From: CADEDV01 sp048498035
Lineage (GTDB): Bacteria; Bacteroidota; Bacteroidia; Chitinophagales; Chitinophagaceae
Length of the DNA stretch: 64,000 nt
Direction of reading: 5' to 3'
Assembly: GCA_048498035.1 (NCBI GenBank)
Contig: JBEHYT010000006.1
Span: forward strand, 1 to 64,000
Of the stretch, positions 1 through 8,909 are shown piece by piece (positions within the stretch are counted from its first letter, which is position 1; each line of letters starts with the position of its first letter). The position numbers were made by a program, and so were the translations under genes. The notes under the pieces are model-generated. The model did not search any database. It worked only from the letters and a program-made list of their open reading frames with translations, and was not told the DNA's origin.

Positions 1-61
1 TCTGGCCGGCGGTATCGAGGACGGGCCCGCCCGAGTTGCCGCGATGGATGCGCGCGTCGGT
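1..61 (-). pseudogene. Fragment of a trypsin-like (HtrA/DegP-type) serine protease, cut by the window edge
   Basis: Read on the minus strand from 61 to 1, this stretch encodes TDARIHRGNSGGPVLDTAGQ, the active-site serine region of HtrA/trypsin-like proteases (GNSGG around the nucleophile). The same frame meets a TAA at 68-70, so the homology stops exactly where the tandem repeats begin. The rest of the gene, if present, lies to the left of the window. The DNA is far richer in G+C than the neighbouring genes. It could be a truncated protease gene, a recent insertion or an assembly junction. The motif is clear, but the status of the gene is not. Confidence 0.5.
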
Positions 62-124
62 GCCGGGTTAGGGGCCATGCCGGGTCAGGGCCACGCCAGG
101 TCAGCTGCATGCCGAGTCAGCCGC
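60..124. repeat. Short tandem repeat, about four units of 16-17 bp
   Basis: Four similar units follow one another: 60-76, 77-92, 93-108 and 109-124. They resemble ATGCCGGGTCAGGGCC with substitutions, and a partial fifth unit follows to about 130. The block is GC-rich and lies between the protease-motif fragment and the 3' end of comB. No gene is evident in it. Confidence 0.65.
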
Positions 125-130
125 TTGCCA

Positions 131-856
131 TCACCCCTTCACCAGCTTTCCCTCCCGGTAAATCGGAAGCACATTTGCCCCGTCGGGAGTGAGACAGAAT
201 TGAATGTCGTCGATAAGCCCGAAGCGTTCCACCAGGCGGTGGTAGTGGGTTAGCCTGGGGGCAAAGCCCAACAGGTTTTTCTTATACTTCTGGTACATTG
301 TTTCAGCCATTAAAGAACTGTCGCAATGAATTGTAAAATGCCTCTTGATTCGGTCAATAACAGCGCCCGCGAACAAAGAATCCTCGAGGTTAAACCGGTC
401 TTTCCAACCGGCACAACCCAACACCACGTTCTTCCCCTGTGCCACCAGGTAGTCGCATACGGCTGAAAGATTGGGAAACGAACCTGAAATAATCGTGTCA
501 GCACCACGCTCCAATGCCATATGTAACAATCGCGTACCGTTGGTAGTGGTTAATACCAACGTTTTTCCGGCAATAAACTCCGGGCTATATTCCAGTGGGG
601 AGTTGCCATGAGCAAGACCTTCAGCAATCTGCCCGTCACGCTCACCAGCGGCAATTCCATCAATATTCTTACTGATCTCAATGGCCTTCGGTACAGAATC
701 CACAGGTATCACACAACGCGCTCCATTATGCAACGCCGCAGCAATTGTAGAAGTGGCGCGGAAAACATCGATCACTACAACAACGCTGTTGCTCAGATCG
801 TATAATTGCAGCAGGGCGGGGGATAAAGAAGTATGTAAAAACGGCTTATTTTCCAT
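131..856 (-). CDS. comB: 2-phosphosulfolactate phosphatase family protein (ComB-like)
   Basis: The 241-residue product matches the ComB family, which removes phosphate from (2R)-phosphosulfolactate in coenzyme M-type sulfonate biosynthesis in archaea; the role in bacteria is less certain. Family marks visible include the VVVIDVFRATST segment near the N-terminus, AAGERDG, GNSPLEY and LTTTNGTR in the middle. The start at 856 (MENKPF) is chosen over an in-frame ATG at 877 because a TAnnTTTG promoter box lies at 864-871, leaving an almost leaderless message. It stands alone on the minus strand and diverges from the glycosidase gene. Family assignment is firm; the physiological substrate is inferred from the family only. 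Confidence 0.9.
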   Translation of the reverse strand: MENKPFLHTSLSPALLQLYDLSNSVVVVIDVFRATSTIAAALHNGARCVIPVDSVPKAIEISKNIDGIAAGERDGQIAEGLAHGNSPLEYSPEFIAGKTLVLTTTNGTRLLHMALERGADTIISGSFPNLSAVCDYLVAQGKNVVLGCAGWKDRFNLEDSLFAGAVIDRIKRHFTIHCDSSLMAETMYQKYKKNLLGFAPRLTHYHRLVERFGLIDDIQFCLTPDGANVLPIYREGKLVKG

Positions 857-863
857 GGGGATG

Positions 864-871
864 CAAAAGTA
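864..871 (-). promoter_or_regulatory. TAnnTTTG -7 box of comB
   Basis: The box reads TACTTTTG on the minus strand and ends 7 nt before the ATG at 856, so the transcript would have almost no leader. No clear -33 element was found. Confidence 0.5.
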
Positions 872-978
872 AAACATTCCAACCGGGTAGATAACACCTC
901 AGGTTGCAACAAATTACAACGTTGTCGCAAAATCATCGCCGTTTTTTTGAATATTTTACAATCCCCAAAAAGTGCTGT

Positions 979-2529
979 ATGAAAAAAATCGTAGCGACGT
1001 TAGTGTTGTTAGCTGGCATCTTTAGCGCCGCCAACAGCCAGCCCAGGACCATTCGTGTTAATGCCGGCCAGGTCGCCGGTCAAAAAAGCCCCGTTTACAC
1101 GCACTGCATCGGCGCAGGTCGGGCAGCGGAAGGGCTTCGGGCCGACTGGCAGCAACAACTGGCACTTGTTCAAAAACAAATTGGATTCAACTATATCAGG
1201 TTCCATGGCTTGCTGAACGACGATATGCATGTTTATTCTATAGACAAACAGGGCAACGAGATCTTTAATTTCCAGTACGTAGACAAACTATACGACTTCC
1301 TGCTCAGCATCCATATACGGCCAGTTGTTGAATTTGGCTTTATGCCGCCGGATATGGCATCGGGAACTAAGACCATATTTTGGTGGAAAGGGAATGTAAC
1401 ACTTCCAAAATCCTGGGATACCTGGGAAACGCTGATCAGGAAACTCGTTAGCCACTGGCAGGAGCGATATGGCGAAACCGAAGTTAGCAAATGGTATTTC
1501 GAAGTTTGGAATGAGCCTGACCTGGGCGGCTTTTTTGCGGGCACACAGGCCGACTATTTCAATCTTTACGCCCACACCGTAAAGGCTGTAAAATCTGTTT
1601 CACCACACTACCGCGTGGGAGGACCTGCTACCTCTGCCACTAAATGGATCAGCCCGTTTTTGAAATGGTGTGCTGATGAACAACTACCTGTCGATTTTGT
1701 GTCCACCCATTGCTACGCAACCATATCTGTGCTGGATGAATTTGGCACCAAAAAACAACAATTGAAGAGCAACGCAGACAGCCTTGCAAAAGACGTTGCT
1801 TACGTGCGCAGCCAGATAGACAGCACAAGCTACAAGAATGCAGAATTGCTTTTTACGGAGTGGAATACATCGCCTTCTTCCCGGGACCCCATCCACGACA
1901 GCTACCAGAACGCCAGCTTTATGCTTCAGATCCTCAAAAAAGCCGCCCTTCACAGCAATAGCATGTCGTATTGGACTTTCACCGATATTTTTGAAGAAGC
2001 GGGACCGGGGCCTGCTCCGTTGCACGGAGGTTTTGGCCTTATCAACCTGCAGGGTTTGTTCAAACCTTCGTTTTTTGCCTATAAATTTCTGGCAGAACTT
2101 GGCGCTATCGAACTTAAAAACAACGATGAAAATTCCATCGTATGCAAAAGCAGTGCAGGATACCAGGCATTGATTTGGAATTTCAGTTTTCCCAATACGG
2201 GAAAAGAGTTTGACCAGGGCTATTTTTCAAAGGAGCAGCCACCGGCCGACAGTATGCCGGTTACGCTTGCATTAAGTCAACTGGCGTCAGGAACGTACTG
2301 GCTTGACGTGTATAAAGTGGGGTATAGGCAAAACGATCTTTTTACAGCCTATTCGGATCTGGGGAAGCCCGGCAACCTGAACCGGCAGCAGGAAGCCAGA
2401 CTTAAAAAGCTGAGTTCCGGCGAACCAGTGGTTCACAAAAAGATAAAACTGGTAAATGGAAAATTTCAACAGCAATTCCAACTGCGGGATAATGATATCC
2501 TGTTTCTAAAACTAACAAAAGCGAAGTGA
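979..2529 (+). CDS. Secreted glycoside hydrolase, family 39 type (beta-xylosidase-like)
   Basis: The product, 516 residues from the ATG at 979, starts with a signal peptide (MKKIVATLVLLAGIFSAANS). It then shows a TIM-barrel glycosidase of GH39 type. The probable acid/base is E179 in FEVWNEPDL and the probable nucleophile E294 in LLFTEWNTSP. GH39 enzymes release xylose or iduronate from the ends of glycans; the substrate cannot be told from sequence. An upstream TTG at 904 would only add residues before the signal peptide. The gene stands alone between comB (divergent) and an SRPBCC gene (convergent, 5 bp gap), so it is not part of a visible polysaccharide-utilisation locus. Confidence 0.85.
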   Translation: MKKIVATLVLLAGIFSAANSQPRTIRVNAGQVAGQKSPVYTHCIGAGRAAEGLRADWQQQLALVQKQIGFNYIRFHGLLNDDMHVYSIDKQGNEIFNFQYVDKLYDFLLSIHIRPVVEFGFMPPDMASGTKTIFWWKGNVTLPKSWDTWETLIRKLVSHWQERYGETEVSKWYFEVWNEPDLGGFFAGTQADYFNLYAHTVKAVKSVSPHYRVGGPATSATKWISPFLKWCADEQLPVDFVSTHCYATISVLDEFGTKKQQLKSNADSLAKDVAYVRSQIDSTSYKNAELLFTEWNTSPSSRDPIHDSYQNASFMLQILKKAALHSNSMSYWTFTDIFEEAGPGPAPLHGGFGLINLQGLFKPSFFAYKFLAELGAIELKNNDENSIVCKSSAGYQALIWNFSFPNTGKEFDQGYFSKEQPPADSMPVTLALSQLASGTYWLDVYKVGYRQNDLFTAYSDLGKPGNLNRQQEARLKKLSSGEPVVHKKIKLVNGKFQQQFQLRDNDILFLKLTKAK

Positions 2530-2534
2530 TCACC

Positions 2535-3011
2535 TCAGGATTGAAGCAACTTTTTCCATCGATCGGTTTCGGCAAAATCCTGTATCGTTTTATTGCGCCG
2601 CTCAAGTAAACCACGCATATAGCGGGTGAGATACAGAGAGTTAAACCAACGGCCGAAAACGCCATAAGGACTTTCAAAATGAAACAGGTCGATCATGATG
2701 GTGCCATTGTCACAGGGTTTAAAATAATGCTCATGTTTCATCATTTTAAAAGCACCCTCCGCCTGTTCGTCTACAAACATCTCGTTCTTTTTCATTTCGG
2801 TGATGCGCACCCGCAGCAGGCGATTCCTGAACAGGTGACGCGCCCGCCAGGTTACTGTTTCTTCCTTTTCCAATAACCCAAAACGTGTGCCCGCAACAGC
2901 CTCCTCGCCAAAATGCGACATAGACGCTTTATGAAGATCAATGTTGCGGCTCAGATCAAATACAATCGGAGCAGGAGCTTTAATAAATGTGGTAAGGTGA
3001 ATTGTGGGCAT
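2535..3011 (-). CDS. SRPBCC-family (START-like) protein
   Basis: This 158-residue protein has the layout of SRPBCC ligand-binding proteins: an opening beta strand with a helix (IHLTTFIKAPAPIVFDLSRN), a central sheet containing TVTWRARHLF, and a closing helix with WFNSLYLTRYMRGLLERRN. Members bind hydrophobic ligands, and several close relatives are annotated as cell-division or cyclase-like proteins without proof. No catalytic residues are recognisable. It lies just upstream of gcvT on the same strand, with a gap of about 50 bp on its gcvT side, which may only reflect dense packing. Function unknown. Confidence 0.8.
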   Translation of the reverse strand: MPTIHLTTFIKAPAPIVFDLSRNIDLHKASMSHFGEEAVAGTRFGLLEKEETVTWRARHLFRNRLLRVRITEMKKNEMFVDEQAEGAFKMMKHEHYFKPCDNGTIMIDLFHFESPYGVFGRWFNSLYLTRYMRGLLERRNKTIQDFAETDRWKKLLQS

Positions 3012-3061
3012 AATTCGAACATTGAGATTCCTGGCTCAAGCTAATCACAATTTTTCATTCC

Positions 3062-4147
3062 CTATGCAAACGGCAGCTTGGCAACTTTTGCCTGTAATAA
3101 TTTATCACGAACCTTTATGTAAATCTGCGTATCAATAGCCGAAAAAGGCAATCGTACATATCCCATTCCAATCGCTTTGCCGAGACTGGGCGATTGCGTT
3201 CCCGAGGTCACCACGCCAATGGTGTGCCCGCTGAAATCCTTGATCTCATATCCCTGCCGGGGAATTCCTTTTTCAATCATCTCAAATCCTACCAGGCGGC
3301 GTTCCAGCCCCTCTGACTTCTGCGCTTCAAGTATAGGACGTGCTGTAAAATCCTTTGTAAATTTTGTGATCCAGCCCAATCCGGCTTCCAACGGACTGGT
3401 ATTATCGTCAATGTCATTGCCATACAGGCAATATCCCATTTCCAGGCGCAAGGTATCGCGCGCACCCAATCCAACCGGTTTTATTCCGGCTGATGCGCCA
3501 GCCTGAAATATTGCATTCCAGATCTTATCTGCATCACCATCTTTGTCCTCAAAATAAATCTCCACACCACCAGCGCCGGTATAACCCGTGGCACTTACCA
3601 GGACATTTTTTACACCTGCAAATTCACCCTTTACAAATGTGTAATATTTCAGGTTCAGGATGTCCATCTCCGTAAGCGGCTGAAGGATTTTTGTAGCATT
3701 TGGCCCCTGAATCGCCAGCAGGCAGGTTTTCTGGGAAATGTCATGCATCTCCACTTTCTGCTTATTGAATTTGCTGATCCAGTTCCAGTCTTTGCTGATG
3801 TTGGAAGCATTTACCACCAGCATATACACGTTATTTTCCTCAATGCAATACACCAGCAAATCATCTACAATACCACCAGTTTCATTGGTCAGGCAACTGT
3901 ATTGCGCCTGGCCATTCTTCAATTTGGAAGCGTCATTGCTGGTTACCTGCTGTATCAACTCCAATGCGCCGGAACCTTTCAGGATAAACTCTCCCATATG
4001 GCTCACATCAAACACACCTGCATTTTTCCGGACGGCAGCATGCTCGTCATTAATACCGGAATAAGAAATCGGCATCACGTAACCCGCAAAAGGAGCCATT
4101 TTAGCGCCCAGAGCAAGATGTTTATCATAAAAAGGGGTCTGCTTCAT
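3062..4147 (-). CDS. gcvT: Aminomethyltransferase, glycine cleavage system T protein
   Basis: GcvT moves the aminomethyl group from the lipoylated H protein to tetrahydrofolate, releasing ammonia and giving 5,10-methylene-THF. The 361-residue protein has the usual length and opens with the typical TPFYDKHLALGAKMAPFAGY. It contains FDVSHMGEF, the GGIVDDLLVY segment with the probable catalytic Asp96, and GLGARDTLRLEMGY near residue 240. The other cleavage-system genes are not in the window. A TAnnTTTG box at 4165-4172 lies 17 nt before the ATG and supports the start. Confidence 0.96.
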   Translation of the reverse strand: MKQTPFYDKHLALGAKMAPFAGYVMPISYSGINDEHAAVRKNAGVFDVSHMGEFILKGSGALELIQQVTSNDASKLKNGQAQYSCLTNETGGIVDDLLVYCIEENNVYMLVVNASNISKDWNWISKFNKQKVEMHDISQKTCLLAIQGPNATKILQPLTEMDILNLKYYTFVKGEFAGVKNVLVSATGYTGAGGVEIYFEDKDGDADKIWNAIFQAGASAGIKPVGLGARDTLRLEMGYCLYGNDIDDNTSPLEAGLGWITKFTKDFTARPILEAQKSEGLERRLVGFEMIEKGIPRQGYEIKDFSGHTIGVVTSGTQSPSLGKAIGMGYVRLPFSAIDTQIYIKVRDKLLQAKVAKLPFA

Positions 4148-4164
4148 ACTGGCGAAATTGTTCG

Positions 4165-4172
4165 CAAATGTA
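4165..4172 (-). promoter_or_regulatory. TAnnTTTG -7 box of gcvT
   Basis: TACATTTG on the minus strand, ending 17 nt upstream of the gcvT ATG at 4147. It matches the Bacteroidota -7 consensus exactly. Confidence 0.5.
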
Positions 4173-4197
4173 GAGCAAAATAGCGTTCGTTATTATC

Positions 4198-4226
4198 AAA
4201 AAAGAAGCCCTGCCAAAAAGCAGGGC
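4198..4226 (-). terminator. Rho-independent terminator of the padR-pspC operon
   Basis: A perfect 7-bp stem (GCCCTGC at 4207-4213 with GCAGGGC at 4220-4226) and a 6-nt loop are followed on the minus strand by TTCTTTTTT. It lies 40 bp past the stop of the PspC gene and before the gcvT promoter. Confidence 0.85.
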
Positions 4227-4266
4227 CGTATCCAACCTGTTCTCACAGGCAGGCTTCAACCAAGTT

Positions 4267-6384
4267 CTAATAAATCCAGTTATTGATCAGCGCAAGGCCG
4301 GATGGATTTGAGTTCATCAGGGCACCATCGGCAATCGCGCTTTTTTGAAGCTCCCTGACCTCCGGCGCATCTGCCTGTTCGGCTTCGCTACCGGTCTGCT
4401 GCTCCAGGGAAGAGTAGTCATACACCTGGCGGCCACGTTCGTCCCGCAAAATGCCATCGTCTCCCATGGTATAATCTTCATCCGGGCGAAGCCGGTTATA
4501 GTCATCATTATCAACATCTACCCGCACGCGCCCTTTACGATAATGATTTTTATGCACACGGAAAGAAACATTCGACAGCTTCTCATCAACGCTTTCGTCA
4601 AACCGTATCTTTCGTCCTACCGGTACCTGGATCTCAACTTCTACATGTTGCATCCGGAATTTACTGGTATTGGCAATGGCATATCCGCTGGGCAAATCAA
4701 CTAAACTATCTTTTGCTACCACCGCGTAATGAATGGCGGAAGCACGCGTTCTCGCTTCCGCCGTTGTTCTTCCATAGCTATACTTCCGTGTAATAACGTG
4801 ATAATTACTGTCTATACTTTTGGTAAATACAAAACGTACATTGGAAAGCCACATCGTATCTTCAGAAAGATCCCATCCTTCACCGCCATCATTCAGCCAG
4901 CTAAACCGACCGGAATACTCCAGCTCTGGCTGGGAAACCGTTACCACCACACGCCTTGACTTAGTGGTCATATCCATTACATCAGGTTGCGTATAGGAAT
5001 ATTCCTGGATGTCTCTTGAAACACTTACAGCCAACATTACCACACAAACCCAACCAAGCGTCCATAAAAACCCAAAGGTCCAACCAAGGTAATTACTGCG
5101 GGACCGGGCACGTACAAGTCGACGAATCACCCAGAAGATAAAAGCGATCAGCGGAACCAATACGAAGAAGATCAATGTACCAAAAGCATACAGTTGTTGC
5201 CACTTACTGGTCCATAAAAAATTATTGATCGGCCACCAGGCCACTCCACCCAACAGCAGTGCGATGAGCGCAACAAACAGTGCAAATGCAATTGTTCCCG
5301 CAATGAAAAGGAAAAACGCCTTGAAAATAACCCCGATGGCGTGGCCCAGGCCGCTACCGCCTGAACGCACCGCGCCTCCAACTTCAGTAGAAAATGATTT
5401 TCCGCGTTTTGAAAACTCACGGGCACGGGAACCCAGGTTCTCCGCGGTTTCCTTTACTTCCTGGCTCCAGCTTTTCATCCGCTCTTTCAGGTTATCCACG
5501 CCATCTTTTACATTCTGACTTATCGTATTCACGTCTACCTTTTCACCCCGCATTTCCATTTTCTCATACGTTGTATTGGCCTCCGGCAAAACGATCCAGA
5601 GAATTACATAGGCCAGGAAGAATGTGCCGGTAAGTGAACCAAAACCGATATTCAACGCCACGTCCATATCATAATGCCAGGTAATGCCCCGCACTAATGC
5701 AAGAAAAATAGAGAAGAGAAGCGGCGCCGCAAAAATGAGGCGTATGGCTGTTACACTTTTATCGAAGTAAGCACCAACGCCACTGCATACACCACCAATC
5801 ACCCGGTCGTCAGGATTGCGGTACAACCGCTTGCCCGTATAATTATTTTCAAGATCAGACGCGGGCAAAAGGATCCAAAGGATAACATACAGGAGCAAAC
5901 CCAGTCCAAAACCACCAAAAGTGATGATGGCAAACAGGATACGCACAATGGCAGGATCAATATTCAGATAGGCTGCAATACCGCTGCACACACCTCCCAG
6001 GAATTTATCACTGGTATCGCGGTACAGGCGCTTTTGACGCCTTGTTTCCGTACGCCTGGCGTCTTCTTGCTGCTGCTGTCCTGCGGCTGTTCCCGCTGCG
6101 TTATCTGCGTCTGCTGCCGCCTCTGCTTCAAAGTCGGAAGGACGGCCCATGGACTGTGCCACTTCCTCAATATCTGCATCAGTAATACAGGCAGCACCCT
6201 TGCGGATCTTATCATGCAACAATTCCGCAATCCTGCTTTCAATATCATTAATGATCTCGTCACGGCTTTCTTCATTGGCAAAGTAGACACGCAAACTGTC
6301 TACATACTGCTGAAGTTTTTCATAAGCCGAATCTTCAATCGGTATTACACGACCGCTTAAATTTATATTGATGATCTTTTTCAT
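4267..6384 (-). CDS. Membrane protein with two PspC domains
   Basis: PspC domains are small membrane modules of the phage-shock envelope-stress response. This 705-residue protein has a cytosolic N-terminal stretch of about 110 residues. Two PspC modules follow: LYRDTSDKFLGGVCSGIAAY with the helix ending YVILWILLPAS, then LYRNPDDRVIGGVCSGVGAY ending YVILWIVLPEA. After these come an amphipathic linker (roughly 280-340), several more membrane helices to about 470, and a soluble C-terminal part rich in Arg and Asp. The C-terminal part probably folds as a beta-rich domain. The gene follows padR by 48 bp, so the PadR repressor probably controls both. This architecture is common in Bacteroidota; the exact role is inferred. 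Confidence 0.9.
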   Translation of the reverse strand: MKKIININLSGRVIPIEDSAYEKLQQYVDSLRVYFANEESRDEIINDIESRIAELLHDKIRKGAACITDADIEEVAQSMGRPSDFEAEAAADADNAAGTAAGQQQQEDARRTETRRQKRLYRDTSDKFLGGVCSGIAAYLNIDPAIVRILFAIITFGGFGLGLLLYVILWILLPASDLENNYTGKRLYRNPDDRVIGGVCSGVGAYFDKSVTAIRLIFAAPLLFSIFLALVRGITWHYDMDVALNIGFGSLTGTFFLAYVILWIVLPEANTTYEKMEMRGEKVDVNTISQNVKDGVDNLKERMKSWSQEVKETAENLGSRAREFSKRGKSFSTEVGGAVRSGGSGLGHAIGVIFKAFFLFIAGTIAFALFVALIALLLGGVAWWPINNFLWTSKWQQLYAFGTLIFFVLVPLIAFIFWVIRRLVRARSRSNYLGWTFGFLWTLGWVCVVMLAVSVSRDIQEYSYTQPDVMDMTTKSRRVVVTVSQPELEYSGRFSWLNDGGEGWDLSEDTMWLSNVRFVFTKSIDSNYHVITRKYSYGRTTAEARTRASAIHYAVVAKDSLVDLPSGYAIANTSKFRMQHVEVEIQVPVGRKIRFDESVDEKLSNVSFRVHKNHYRKGRVRVDVDNDDYNRLRPDEDYTMGDDGILRDERGRQVYDYSSLEQQTGSEAEQADAPEVRELQKSAIADGALMNSNPSGLALINNWIY

Positions 6385-6432
6385 GTTCTGAAGATTATAG
6401 GTTGAAGTCCGCTGTTCAATCCGCGGATCGAA

Positions 6433-6780
6433 TTAAGAGTTGTTTGGTTGATCATTCTTTCCGGCCAGCGCATTTACGCCATTTGAAAGCTCATTCCATG
6501 TTTTTTCCAGCTCCTGGTAAAACAATTCACCCTTTTCTGTAAGGGAGAAATATTTTCTCGGTGGACCGGAATTGCTTTCAACCCAACGATAAGTGAGCAT
6601 GTCCGCATTTTTCAGTCGCGTCAGCAACGGGTAAAGTGTACCCTCCAGGATCTGGAGATTGGCAGCTCTCATCTCCTCCGCAATATCACTGGGGTAAGCC
6701 TCACCCCGGCGAATAATGGAGAGAATACAAAACTCCAGGATCCCTTTTCGCATCTGGCTCTGTGTGTTTTCAATATTCAT
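6433..6780 (-). CDS. PadR-family transcriptional regulator
   Basis: The 115-residue protein is a small winged-helix regulator of the PadR family. It opens with RKGILEFCILSIIRRGEAYP and contains the typical LQILEGTLYPLLTRLKNADM and the wing SGPPRKYFSLTEKG. PadR proteins are usually autorepressors that respond to small molecules or envelope stress. It is the first gene of the operon with the PspC membrane protein. A GGTACT-N11-AGTACC inverted repeat at 6828-6850 just upstream of the promoter box is a candidate operator. Confidence 0.95.
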   Translation of the reverse strand: MNIENTQSQMRKGILEFCILSIIRRGEAYPSDIAEEMRAANLQILEGTLYPLLTRLKNADMLTYRWVESNSGPPRKYFSLTEKGELFYQELEKTWNELSNGVNALAGKNDQPNNS

Positions 6781-6808
6781 AACCTCGTTTTATATCCTGA
6801 TTACAATA

Positions 6809-6816
6809 CAAAGATA
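6809..6816 (-). promoter_or_regulatory. TAnnTTTG -7 box of padR-pspC
   Basis: TATCTTTG on the minus strand, 28 nt before the padR ATG at 6780. Confidence 0.5.
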
Positions 6817-6827
6817 CGGTGATATTT

Positions 6828-6850
6828 GGTACTATGCAAGACAAAGTACC
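6828..6850. promoter_or_regulatory. Candidate PadR operator (inverted repeat)
   Basis: GGTACT at 6828-6833 and AGTACC at 6845-6850 form a perfect 6-bp inverted repeat with an 11-bp spacer. It lies 12 bp upstream of the padR -7 box, where a repressor would overlap the -33 region. Operator function is inferred from position only. Confidence 0.4.
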
Positions 6851-7002
6851 GAGTTTTTTATAGTATTGAATCGAAAATTATAACAACTGATTGATTATTA
6901 GTTGTTTGCATTTTTAGTCATTTTCGCAATTTGGATAAACGGCTGTCCAACCCCATTTTTCGGTGGTTTTCCGGGATTAAAATTTATTGCCTTATTTTGG
7001 CA

Positions 7003-8034
7003 ATGGTTCCACGCCAATTGCTTCTTTTTATCCTGTTTGGGCTCGTCGTTGCCAGTTGCAACCCAACCCTGACCAACGCAAAAAAGCAATACAATTTTCA
7101 TTCGGCCAACGGCCGACCGGACTATAGTCAGCTTAATTATTGGGCAGCCCATCCCTGGAAAAAAGATCCTTCAGACAGCATTCCCAAGCCATTGCGCAAC
7201 GAACCGCGGGATTCCGTGGTGGATGTCTTTTTCCTTTATCCTACTTCGTTCACAGGACAAAAATCCGATGGTATCACTAACGCTGACATTGACAACCCTG
7301 CCATTAATTTCACAACAGATTACAGCAGCATCCTGTACCAGGCTAGCGCTTTTAACCAGCACGCACGCATTTTTTCGCCGCGCTACCGTCAGGCACATAT
7401 CAGCATTTTTTTCACCGCTGATACCGCACTTGCCAGCGCCGCTTTTGATACGGCTTACGCCGATATAAAACAAGCCTTTCAATATTACCTGGATCACTAT
7501 AACAATGGGCGTCCCCTTATTATAGCTTCACACAGCCAGGGAAGCAAAATGGCAGAACGTCTGCTTAAAGATTTTTTTGAAAACAGCACCCTAAAGAATA
7601 AACTCGTAGCAGCTTATATCGCCGGATGGCCCGTTGCGAAAAATTACTTTACATCAATACCCATGTGCCAGGACAGCCTGCAAACCGGTTGTATCTGTAG
7701 CTGGCGCACATTCCGTAGCGGTTACATCCCATCTTATCTCGCCAATGAAAACGGGAATGCTTATGCCACCAACCCGCTCAACTGGCGAACAGACAGTGTT
7801 TACGCCGGCAAACAATTGAACCGTGGAGGTGTCCTGCGCAAATTCAATAAAGTGTATAAACACACTAATGACGCCTGGATAAAAGATGGGCTCCTGTTTG
7901 TTCACCGACCGAAATTCCCGTGGAGTTTCCTGTACTTCACTAAAAACTATCATGTTGGCGATATCAACCTCTTTTACCTGAATATCCGTCATAATGTAGC
8001 CCAGCGAATTGATATGTTCTGGAAATCGAACTAA
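7003..8034 (+). CDS. DUF3089 lipoprotein, alpha/beta-hydrolase-like
   Basis: The 343-residue product from the ATG at 7003 has a lipoprotein signal (MVPRQLLLFILFGLVVASC), so it is probably anchored in the envelope. The body matches DUF3089, a family with an alpha/beta-hydrolase appearance: VDVFFLYPTSFTG near the N-terminus, SPRYRQA, and the nucleophile-elbow-like IIASHSQGSKMAERLL. The substrate is unknown. A TTG at 6931 would put 24 extra residues before the signal peptide and is rejected. The gene diverges from padR and has no close partner on its strand. Confidence 0.85.
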   Translation: MVPRQLLLFILFGLVVASCNPTLTNAKKQYNFHSANGRPDYSQLNYWAAHPWKKDPSDSIPKPLRNEPRDSVVDVFFLYPTSFTGQKSDGITNADIDNPAINFTTDYSSILYQASAFNQHARIFSPRYRQAHISIFFTADTALASAAFDTAYADIKQAFQYYLDHYNNGRPLIIASHSQGSKMAERLLKDFFENSTLKNKLVAAYIAGWPVAKNYFTSIPMCQDSLQTGCICSWRTFRSGYIPSYLANENGNAYATNPLNWRTDSVYAGKQLNRGGVLRKFNKVYKHTNDAWIKDGLLFVHRPKFPWSFLYFTKNYHVGDINLFYLNIRHNVAQRIDMFWKSN

Positions 8035-8263
8035 TTCCTCCGGATGACCGTGTTAAAAACTTCCACCCACCATTCGTTTATTTTACATCATCTCCCAACA
8101 CAACACCCACCCGGTCTCATTCATATAACAAATACTTTACTATGCAACTGAACCGGGAAAACGTTTTCGCCAGGAGGACGAATGTAATTAGCGTAGTGCC
8201 CTCATTTAGCCTGGCTAAACAGCCTGATTCTGCAGGCTTTTATGTAAATTTATCACGAACTAT

Positions 8264-8890
8264 ATGGCATTCTCAACCACTATATTGGATAATGAAAGTG
8301 AATTGTTTATACAGCTTTCCCGGAATGACCAGGCCGCCTTCACCAGGATCTTCGATCACTACGAACCAAGGATCTATGCCTTTGTTTTAAAAATGACACG
8401 ATCAGAAGTTGCAGCTGAAGAAATAGTGCAGGAACTTTTTATTAAACTATGGACAAGCCGGGAAACGGCAGCAGCGATACAAAATCCCCGCTCCTATATT
8501 TTTCGCATGGCTACCAACAGAACAGCCAACTACCTGAAATCACTTGCGAGAAACCACCAGCTTGAGAAAAAAATATCTGCACTGGGCGGCAGCAGCATCA
8601 ACTCTACCGAACAGATCATTGATCTGAAAGAAACGGAAGAACAGGTGAACAAACTGCTGGATCAACTTCCCGAACAACAACGCAAAGTTTATATCCTTAG
8701 TCGCAAAGAAGGACTAAATACCGGCCAAATTGCAACGCTCCTAACACTGTCTGAGAAAACCGTTAAAAATCACCTGACAGCGGCATTGCGATTTATGAAA
8801 GAAAAGCTCCGTGAATCTCCAGGCACCACTACGTCTCTCGTATTGCTATTGGCAAAAATGGCCGCCGCGTCTTCTGTTTATCTACATTAA
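8264..8890 (+). CDS. ECF-type RNA polymerase sigma factor (orphan)
   Basis: The 208-residue protein has the two ECF domains. Sigma region 2 spans about residues 20-90 (AFTRIFDHYEPRIYAFVLKM, then AEEIVQELFIKLWTSRE). Region 4 spans about 130-190 (LLDQLPEQQRKVYILSRKEG with an HTH GQIATLLTLSEKTVKNHL). It resembles the SusC/FecR-linked ECF group of Bacteroidota. No anti-sigma gene is adjacent: the next gene downstream is convergent dsbD, and the only fecR in the window lies 13 kb away on the other strand and has no sigma gene of its own. Whether the two cooperate is not shown by the sequence. Confidence 0.95.
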   Translation: MAFSTTILDNESELFIQLSRNDQAAFTRIFDHYEPRIYAFVLKMTRSEVAAEEIVQELFIKLWTSRETAAAIQNPRSYIFRMATNRTANYLKSLARNHQLEKKISALGGSSINSTEQIIDLKETEEQVNKLLDQLPEQQRKVYILSRKEGLNTGQIATLLTLSEKTVKNHLTAALRFMKEKLRESPGTTTSLVLLLAKMAAASSVYLH

Positions 8891-8909
8891 GCAGCTTCGC
8901 AAGAGATAA

